From the NCBI GenBank assembly GCA_002068715.1, contig MWAR01000307.1:1-5036 (forward strand): a stretch of DNA of 5,036 nucleotides. Reading direction: 5' to 3'. The translations under genes and the position numbers were made by a program. Positions 1-4,480 of this stretch are shown piece after piece (the stretch's first letter is position 1; each line of letters opens with the position of its first letter). Below the pieces are notes generated by a model. That model made no database searches and was not told the DNA's origin. It saw only the letters and a program-made list of their open reading frames with translations. The stretch comes from a bacterium ADurb.Bin374 (GTDB lineage Bacteria > Riflebacteria > Ozemobacteria > Ozemobacterales > Ozemobacteraceae).

Positions 1-47
1 CGATAGAACTTTCGACGAACAACCGCATCATCAAGGAAACCCCCTGA
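1..47 (+). CDS. Possible 3' end of an upstream gene (partial)
   Basis: The frame starting at base 3 reads IELSTNNRIIKETP and then stops at TGA (45-47). Most of these codons end in G or C, as in the genes downstream, and the residue mix is protein-like. It could therefore be the last 14 residues of a + strand gene that begins before the window. The piece is too short to name a family. A competing frame starting at base 2 stays open to about 180, but its proline- and arginine-rich product looks like a GC-rich shadow. If the call is right, the stop lies 192 bp before the HD-GYP start at 240, with a palindrome and a promoter candidate between, so the upstream gene is probably a separate transcription unit. 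Confidence 0.4.
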   Translation, partial: IELSTNNRIIKETP

Positions 48-76
48 CCCCGCCCCCGTATTGTTCGGGCCGTTCC

Positions 77-96
77 GGGCGCATCGCGATGCGCCC
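77..96. repeat. Perfect 20-bp palindrome (possible hairpin or operator)
   Basis: GGGCGCATCG followed directly by CGATGCGCCC is a perfect inverted repeat. As RNA it could form an 8-bp GC-rich stem closed by a CGCG tetraloop. It sits 29 bp after the putative upstream stop and about 140 bp before the HD-GYP start. There is no T run after it (CCGACG follows), so it does not look like a standard intrinsic terminator. It could be a Rho-assisted stop, an mRNA-stabilising hairpin or a dimeric regulator site. A degenerate copy lies at 131-150. Confidence 0.6.
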
Positions 97-130
97 CCGA
101 CGTGTCGACGGGCAAACCTGGATATCGCAT

Positions 131-150
131 GGGCAGATCGTGATCCGCCC
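131..150. repeat. Degenerate copy of the 77-96 palindrome
   Basis: Aligned without gaps, this 20-bp block matches 77-96 at 16 of 20 positions, and its outer arms GGGC and CGCCC are kept. It remains a near-palindrome: four outer pairs, one A/C mismatch, then GAT pairing with ATC around a CGTG loop. The block starts 54 bp after the start of the first palindrome. A pair of related dyads ahead of a regulatory gene could be two operators for one protein, or two members of a small dispersed palindromic repeat family. Which of these applies cannot be decided from one window. Confidence 0.5.
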
Positions 151-223
151 GGGCTGGCGTGATGCTGGCCGTTTCCCGTGATGCCTGAGACTGGCCGGTT
201 TGTGTAAGCCGATGAACCGTGAT
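139..223 (+). repeat. Four CGTGAT direct repeats upstream of the HD-GYP gene
   Basis: CGTGAT occurs at 139-144, 158-163, 177-182 and 218-223. The first three are spaced exactly 19 bp start to start. The last overlaps the extended -10 element of the promoter candidate. The second and third copies belong to a longer imperfect repeat: each is followed by TGGCCG(G)TTT, ending at 174 and 201, with eight extra bases in the later copy. Regular hexamers next to a promoter can be binding sites for an activator or repressor. Chance or local duplication is also possible. Confidence 0.4.
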
Positions 224-228
224 ACAAT
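200..228 (+). promoter_or_regulatory. Candidate sigma-70-type promoter with extended -10
   Basis: TACAAT at 223-228 differs from the consensus -10 by one base and is preceded by TG at 220-221, giving an extended -10 element. A weak -35, TTGTGT (3/6 match), lies at 200-205 with the ideal 17-bp spacer. Transcription would start near 234-237. That rules out the in-frame GTG at 219 as a start for this transcript and leaves only a very short leader before ATG 240. It probably drives the HD-GYP gene and the membrane protein gene behind it. It is read by eye, and the organism's sigma-factor preference is unknown. Confidence 0.5.
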
Positions 229-239
229 GCGCAATCGTC

Positions 240-1847
240 ATGTTTAGCACTTCCTGGTTCATGCCAAAATCAAGCGGGGCGCAGGAAAACCTGTTCCGCG
301 AGAATCAGCTCCTGAAGGCCCAGATACAGGAGCTCCTCAACCTCGAGGAGACGGGCTTCTTCATCGAACTCGATTCGCTCTTGAAGGCCATCCTCAAGAA
401 GGCGCTGATCCTCTGCAAGGCGGAGGCGTCGTTCTTCGCCCTCACCAGGAGCGATCCGTCGCTGCTCGATGTCCGGATCTGCAATCTGATTCTCGACGAG
501 AAGATGAACCGCATCCGGGAGCTGTTCAAGACGGAATACCAGCGCTGGCAGGAATCAGAGTGCGAGATCATCACGATCGAGGATTTCATCGTCCTCCCGC
601 TGATCCGGCGTCACCGCATGCTCGGCATTATCGGCCTCAAGCTGAACGCATCGGCGCCGGAAAACGTCTGTGAGATCCTTCCGATCCTCGCCCGACAGGC
701 CGCTTCCTCCCTGGAAAGCGCCATTCTATACGAGAAGATGTTCAAACGGCTGATGGTGCTCAGCAACGTCTTCATTCTCGGCAAGGAAATCGTGAGCAAT
801 ATCCGTCTCGACAGCCTCGTCGACAAGTTCCTTTCAATCGCCCGCGACGGGACGAACAGCGATGTTGCCGCCATCTACCTGGTGCGCGGTACGGGCGAGG
901 CACCGACGTTCCAGCGCGTCCAGACGTCCTCCGGCGAAGGCCGGTTCGCCGACGGGCCCGAATCGGGGTTTTCGCCGCTCATCCAGAGCGTCGGCGCTTC
1001 GCAGCAGCCGGTTACGCTCGAGAGTCTCGCTTCCGGCCCCTATGCCCGGACCGAACCGGCGAAGGTCAGGGGCGTGACGCTCCGGAACACCATCGCGATT
1101 CCCATGAAGCCGGGCGACCGGTTCCTTGGCGTCATCCAGATCTGCAACAAACACCATGACGAGCCATACACGCCCGAAGACCTCGATCTGCTCAAAATTC
1201 TCGGAAATCAAATAGCGTTTGTTATACAAAACTCCGACCTGTTCGAGAACCTCCAGCGCGCCTATTTCGACACGCTCTCGGCGCTCACCCAGGCGATCGA
1301 CGCAAAGGACAGCTATACCCGCGGCCATTCCGAGCGCGTGACGAAATACTCCGTCGAGCTGGCGATCGCCCTGGGCCTCGAAAAGAAGGCGATCGAAGAC
1401 ATCAGGCTCGCCGGGATGCTGCACGATATCGGAAAGATCGGCATTCCCGAGACGATCCTGAACAAGCCCGGCAGACTGACCGACGACGAGTTCAACGTCA
1501 TCAAGTCGCATCCCGAGCTCGGTGTGCGCATCCTGGCCCGCGTCGAGTTCCTCGAGCCGATCGTTCCCCTGATTCGGCACCACCACGAACGGTTCGACGG
1601 GCGGGGATACCCCGACGGAATCGACACGCACAACATTCCACACGGCGCCCGCCTCATCGCGATTGGCGACACCTACGACGCCATGACCTCGGACCGCCCG
1701 TACCGGAAGGCCATGGATATGGAAACGGCTCTCGCCGAGCTGATCCGGTGCCGGGGGACCCAGTTCGATCCGGATCTCGTCGATGTCTTCGTCACGATGA
1801 TGCGAAAAACCGCGGCCCGCACCGCCGCGGTGGCCTCTGACGCCTGA
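240..1847 (+). CDS. GAF-GAF-HD-GYP protein, probable cyclic-di-GMP phosphodiesterase
   Basis: This is a soluble protein of 535 residues if it starts at ATG 240. A short coiled coil (about 15-37) leads into a diverged GAF domain (about 42-165), a second GAF (about 178-333) with an NK...Y...D signature (N303, K304, Y310, D314), and an HD-GYP domain (about 346-524). HD-GYP enzymes hydrolyse cyclic-di-GMP to pGpG or GMP at a metal centre. The expected residues are all present: H363 (GHSERV), H395-D396 and K399 (HDIGK), H424 (SHPELG), H448-H449 (HHE), G456-Y457-P458 and D477 (GDTYDAMTS). The position four residues before H363 is Tyr, not the Glu seen in trinuclear forms, which favours a two-metal site. 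No signal peptide or membrane segment is visible. Start choice is uncertain: GTG 219, ATG 240 and ATG 261 are in frame and none has a Shine-Dalgarno; the promoter at 200-228 argues against 219. The gene is 18 bp from the next and likely cotranscribed. Cyclic-di-GMP turnover is inferred from the family. Confidence 0.93.
   Translation: MFSTSWFMPKSSGAQENLFRENQLLKAQIQELLNLEETGFFIELDSLLKAILKKALILCKAEASFFALTRSDPSLLDVRICNLILDEKMNRIRELFKTEYQRWQESECEIITIEDFIVLPLIRRHRMLGIIGLKLNASAPENVCEILPILARQAASSLESAILYEKMFKRLMVLSNVFILGKEIVSNIRLDSLVDKFLSIARDGTNSDVAAIYLVRGTGEAPTFQRVQTSSGEGRFADGPESGFSPLIQSVGASQQPVTLESLASGPYARTEPAKVRGVTLRNTIAIPMKPGDRFLGVIQICNKHHDEPYTPEDLDLLKILGNQIAFVIQNSDLFENLQRAYFDTLSALTQAIDAKDSYTRGHSERVTKYSVELAIALGLEKKAIEDIRLAGMLHDIGKIGIPETILNKPGRLTDDEFNVIKSHPELGVRILARVEFLEPIVPLIRHHHERFDGRGYPDGIDTHNIPHGARLIAIGDTYDAMTSDRPYRKAMDMETALAELIRCRGTQFDPDLVDVFVTMMRKTAARTAAVASDA
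1809..1831 (+). other. Strong hairpin in the last codons of the HD-GYP gene
   Basis: ACCGCGGC at 1809-1816 and GCCGCGGT at 1824-1831 are perfect inverted arms around a 7-base loop. They would give an 8-bp, mostly G-C stem that ends 13 bases before the stop codon. No T run follows, so it is not an intrinsic terminator. In a cotranscribed mRNA such a hairpin could slow 3' decay or set the relative output of the two genes. It also encodes an alanine-rich tail, so it may only reflect GC-rich codons. Confidence 0.35.
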
Positions 1848-1855
1848 ACCTTAAC

Positions 1856-1860
1856 GGGAG
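1856..1860 (+). promoter_or_regulatory. Ribosome binding site of the membrane receptor gene
   Basis: GGGAG lies 5 bases before ATG 1866, inside the 18-bp gap after the HD-GYP stop. It supports this start for the membrane protein and, with the short gap, translation from a shared mRNA. The HD-GYP gene shows no comparable site. Confidence 0.65.
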
Positions 1861-1865
1861 CAGCC

Positions 1866-4424
1866 ATGCCCTTCAAAGCCCACGGACGGTATATCGAGCG
1901 CGCGTTTCTGGCGCTCATCCTGATCACGCTTTCGAGCTTTGCGTATTACTTCACAATGGCCGACGTCGAGGAAGTGCAGACGCGCTACCAGAACCGGCAT
2001 GCCATGCTGATCAAGCTTCTCACGCGCGAGATCGGCGACCTGATGAACCGTCGCGCCGACCTGACGCCTCGCCTCGCCAACCTGCTCGCCGAAGAGGCGG
2101 TCGCCTATGCCGTCGTGCAGCAGCCGAGCGGGGAGGTTCTCGCGAAAGCCGAGAGCGGCCTGGTCGCCGTCGAGTCCCTTCAGGAGATCGAAACCCAGGC
2201 ACTCCAGTGCGCGCATCTGCTCCTGATCCAGCACGAGGACCTGTCGCAGACGATCCCTCTCGTCGAGGCGGCGATGCCGCTGGTCACCGAGAACAATCGC
2301 AAGGTGATCGTGCGCGTCGGCTTTTTCCGGGCTGACGAAGAGGAAAAAATCCGGCAGGTCCGGTTCCGGAACCTGTTGATTTTCTCGACGCTCCTGCTCG
2401 GATTGATCACGTTCTGGTTCATCCGCAAGCGCAATGCGTCGGGACTCAGCACGGCCTGGCTCGGCGGTACGGGCCTGATCGTGCTTCTCCTCTTCCTCTC
2501 GTCGCGCATGACGATCCAGGAATGGTACGAACGGCACTGGCGCCAGAGTTTCGTCCAGCACGGCATGTCCGTGGCGAAGGTCGTCAGCCTCGCCGCGAAG
2601 CGGTTTCTCAAGGCCGGCGAGGAAGGAGACCTGCGCGAGATGCAGTCGCTCCTCGATCTCGACGAGAACTACGCGTTTCTTGCCGTCGCCAAGGACGAAC
2701 AGTATCTCTTCCACTCCGATCCCCAGTTGAAGGGGGCCACCTTCGACCCCGACTCGGCCTACTCCCGGAGCCTCAACTCCGAGATGCCCATCATGGTCCG
2801 AATGGCGGAGGAGGGAATGTACGAGGTTCTGGTGCCGATCATCGAGGGCCAGCACCGCCTGGGGACGCTGCGGCTCGGTCTGCGCAACGATTCCGGCCAT
2901 GGCCCTCTCGGCATATTGCGGAACAGGCTCACCCTGATCTTCCTTGTTGCGCTGATCATCTCGCTCCTTCTCGTGTATCTGCTCTCCCAGCGCGTCTCGC
3001 GTGACCTGGGCACGTTCATCCAGTCGATGGAACAGGTGACCGCCGGCGACCTGCGACAGCAGGTGTTCATCGACCGGAACGACGAGTTCGGCCAGCTCGC
3101 CCACGCTTACAACTTCATGCTGATGAGCCTGAAGGAGCGCGACCTGCTCGGCAGGGGACTGCAGAACTACGTCAGCAAGAGCATCGTCGACAAGACTCTG
3201 CGCATGGTGACGACCCAGGAAAAAACCGGCGAAAAAGTGTTCTCCGTCGCTATATTCGCCTATTTCAGCGGCCTCACCGAGGCGATCAACCGCAACAGCG
3301 GTCCGCAGGTCCTGGCCCTCGTGCGCGAGTTCTACCAGACCGTCCGCCAGGTATGCCAGCCGAGCTCCGGCTGCCACATCCAGGTCCACATGGCCGGCAT
3401 CCTCGTCCTGTTCGCCCAGCAGAACAGGCACGAGGCGCTGATGCAGGCCGTCCAGGCCGCTCAGATGCTCGACCAGTCGTTCCTCAAACGCGGCGAGGCC
3501 CCGTTTACCCCGCGCCTCACCCTCCACGCCCTCGAGGTCGTCCACGGCGCGATCGACGACGAGGGGCGCGACATGATCTGGCTCGGCGAGGGGATGCTCG
3601 ACGTGCGCACTTTCTCCGACGTCCAGGATATCGACGAGATCATCATCAGCGAGGAAACCTCGTTCCTGCTCAAGGACGTCGCGACGCTCGACGAGTTCGA
3701 ACTGGCCTCGAGCGACCAGGGCAGGGTGCGGGCATATATATTCCGGGGTTTTAAACCCATTGATACGCTTATTCGCATCTTCCCCGACTCCTCGCCCTGG
3801 ACGAAGGTGCTCATCCTCAAGATCCTCAAGGGCCAGGCCCGTATCGAACACGTGGACCAGCTCCTCCAGTGGTTCGCCGATCCCGATCCCAATATCCGCT
3901 ATCACGTCATGGACGTTCTCGAACGGTTGAAACCGGCGGGTATCCTCGACTTCGTCGTCCGGACCCTCAACGAGGAGACCGAAGCGAAGGTGTTGTCGAA
4001 GGCGATCAGCGTGCTCGGCAAGATCGGCAACGAGTCGCACGTTCCCATTCTCGCCGAAAAGCTTCGCGTCGACGACCGGCGCGTCAAGGCGAACACCGTC
4101 GAGGCTCTCGAAACGATCGGCGGCAAGAAAGTCTACGAGTTTTTGAACCTGCTCGTCGACGAGCAGGACAACCGTGTGCGGGCCAACATCCTGATCGCGC
4201 TCGGCAAATACGGTGACCTGCGGGTTTTCGAGCTGCTGACCACCATGATCAAGGACCCGGACCGCAACATGCGAGCTTCGGCGGCATACGCCCTCGGCAA
4301 GCTCGGCATGGCGCAGGGCGTCGAGCCTCTGATCACGGCGCTCTCGGACAAGGACCCCATGGTGCGGCGCCAGGTCGTCGCCTCGCTGACCGCGCTGAAG
4401 GCCGATCTTGATATCGATTCATAA
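1866..4424 (+). CDS. Membrane receptor: two extracytoplasmic sensors, HAMP, pseudo-cyclase, HEAT repeats
   Basis: This 852-residue protein has four predicted membrane helices at about 12-30, 169-186, 196-213 and 355-373. The basic loop RKRN (187-190) between helices 2 and 3 places it in the cytoplasm. Two extracytoplasmic segments result (about 32-165 and 215-350). Both show the Cache/PAS-like pattern of an N-terminal helix, a YAVV..PSGEVLA or AFLAVAKDEQYLF strand pair, and a closing V.V.G or GTLRLGL strand. A HAMP domain (374-425, GDL at 394-396, NDEFG at 405-409) leads into a class III adenylate/guanylate cyclase-like domain (about 432-629). That domain lacks the catalytic residues: the metal Asp positions are Y466 and A510, and the usual Asn and Arg are L578 and T582. 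Seven HEAT repeats of 31-32 residues follow (635-845). The protein probably senses an external ligand and signals through its HEAT solenoid rather than by making cAMP or cGMP. The ATG is supported by GGGAG 5 bases upstream. It lies 18 bp after the HD-GYP gene. The fold assignment is confident; the signal and partner are unknown. Confidence 0.9.
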   Translation: MPFKAHGRYIERAFLALILITLSSFAYYFTMADVEEVQTRYQNRHAMLIKLLTREIGDLMNRRADLTPRLANLLAEEAVAYAVVQQPSGEVLAKAESGLVAVESLQEIETQALQCAHLLLIQHEDLSQTIPLVEAAMPLVTENNRKVIVRVGFFRADEEEKIRQVRFRNLLIFSTLLLGLITFWFIRKRNASGLSTAWLGGTGLIVLLLFLSSRMTIQEWYERHWRQSFVQHGMSVAKVVSLAAKRFLKAGEEGDLREMQSLLDLDENYAFLAVAKDEQYLFHSDPQLKGATFDPDSAYSRSLNSEMPIMVRMAEEGMYEVLVPIIEGQHRLGTLRLGLRNDSGHGPLGILRNRLTLIFLVALIISLLLVYLLSQRVSRDLGTFIQSMEQVTAGDLRQQVFIDRNDEFGQLAHAYNFMLMSLKERDLLGRGLQNYVSKSIVDKTLRMVTTQEKTGEKVFSVAIFAYFSGLTEAINRNSGPQVLALVREFYQTVRQVCQPSSGCHIQVHMAGILVLFAQQNRHEALMQAVQAAQMLDQSFLKRGEAPFTPRLTLHALEVVHGAIDDEGRDMIWLGEGMLDVRTFSDVQDIDEIIISEETSFLLKDVATLDEFELASSDQGRVRAYIFRGFKPIDTLIRIFPDSSPWTKVLILKILKGQARIEHVDQLLQWFADPDPNIRYHVMDVLERLKPAGILDFVVRTLNEETEAKVLSKAISVLGKIGNESHVPILAEKLRVDDRRVKANTVEALETIGGKKVYEFLNLLVDEQDNRVRANILIALGKYGDLRVFELLTTMIKDPDRNMRASAAYALGKLGMAQGVEPLITALSDKDPMVRRQVVASLTALKADLDIDS
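3746..3758. repeat. 13-bp dyad at the pseudo-cyclase/HEAT junction
   Basis: GGGTTT and AAACCC flank a single T, giving perfect 6-bp arms. The dyad lies in a short AT-rich coding stretch (about 3733-3774) that encodes the join between the cyclase-like domain and the first HEAT repeat. It has no -35/-10 pair at good spacing and no internal start with a ribosome site after it, so a separate promoter is not supported. It may simply follow from the codons used for GFKP. Confidence 0.3.
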
Positions 4425-4446
4425 ATCAAGTAATATATATCATTAC
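4408..4446 (+). promoter_or_regulatory. AT-rich segment with weak promoter candidate and dyad before the TPR gene
   Basis: The segment spans the end of the receptor gene and the start of the 56-bp gap and is far more AT-rich than its surroundings. TTGATA at 4408-4413 (5/6 to the -35 consensus) is followed after 17 bp by TAATAT at 4431-4436 (4/6 to the -10). GTAAT at 4430-4434 and ATTAC at 4442-4446 form a 5-bp inverted repeat around 7 bases. It could give the TPR gene a start of its own, or be an operator, while read-through from the receptor gene stays possible. There is no GC stem with a T run, so no intrinsic terminator is seen. Confidence 0.4.
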
Positions 4447-4466
4447 ATGCGAGAATGAAGGTTCTC

Positions 4467-4472
4467 AGGAGG
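4467..4472 (+). promoter_or_regulatory. Consensus ribosome binding site of the TPR gene
   Basis: AGGAGG lies 8 bases before ATG 4481, a textbook Shine-Dalgarno at ideal spacing. It fixes the start of the TPR protein and predicts strong initiation compared with the two genes upstream. Confidence 0.85.
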
Positions 4473-4480
4473 GTTGCGGC

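Noticed and set aside
77..96. Intrinsic terminator of the upstream gene
   Set aside because: The stem is strong, but C/G-rich sequence follows where a T run is required. It is kept as a palindrome only.
31..234. 67-residue open frame on the - strand in the upstream region
   Set aside because: It is arginine- and proline-rich, has no recognisable motif, and runs through the palindromes and the promoter candidate.
834..1643. 269-codon open frame on the - strand opposite the HD-GYP gene
   Set aside because: It has the same register effect as the antisense frame at 1851-4040, and the + strand carries intact catalytic motifs across this span.
3159..3752. Active adenylate/guanylate cyclase, or a GGDEF domain
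   Set aside because: Both metal aspartates and the Asn/Arg pair of cyclases are missing, so activity is not supported. There is no GG(D/E)EF motif, and the entry helix, the GEGMLDVRTF stretch and the closing YIFRGF fit cyclases better than diguanylate cyclases.
3738..3790. Internal promoter for a separate HEAT-only product
   Set aside because: TTGATA at 3760-3765 has no -10 at suitable spacing, and the AT-rich -10-like bases near 3738 have no -35. No internal start codon has a Shine-Dalgarno.
1851..4040. 729-codon open frame on the - strand opposite the receptor gene
   Set aside because: It lies in exact codon register with the sense gene, so its stops arise only where the sense gene uses TTA, CTA or TCA, codons this GC-rich gene avoids. 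The product is a D/E/H/L/V-rich string without domains, and the sense strand has clear HAMP and HEAT motifs.
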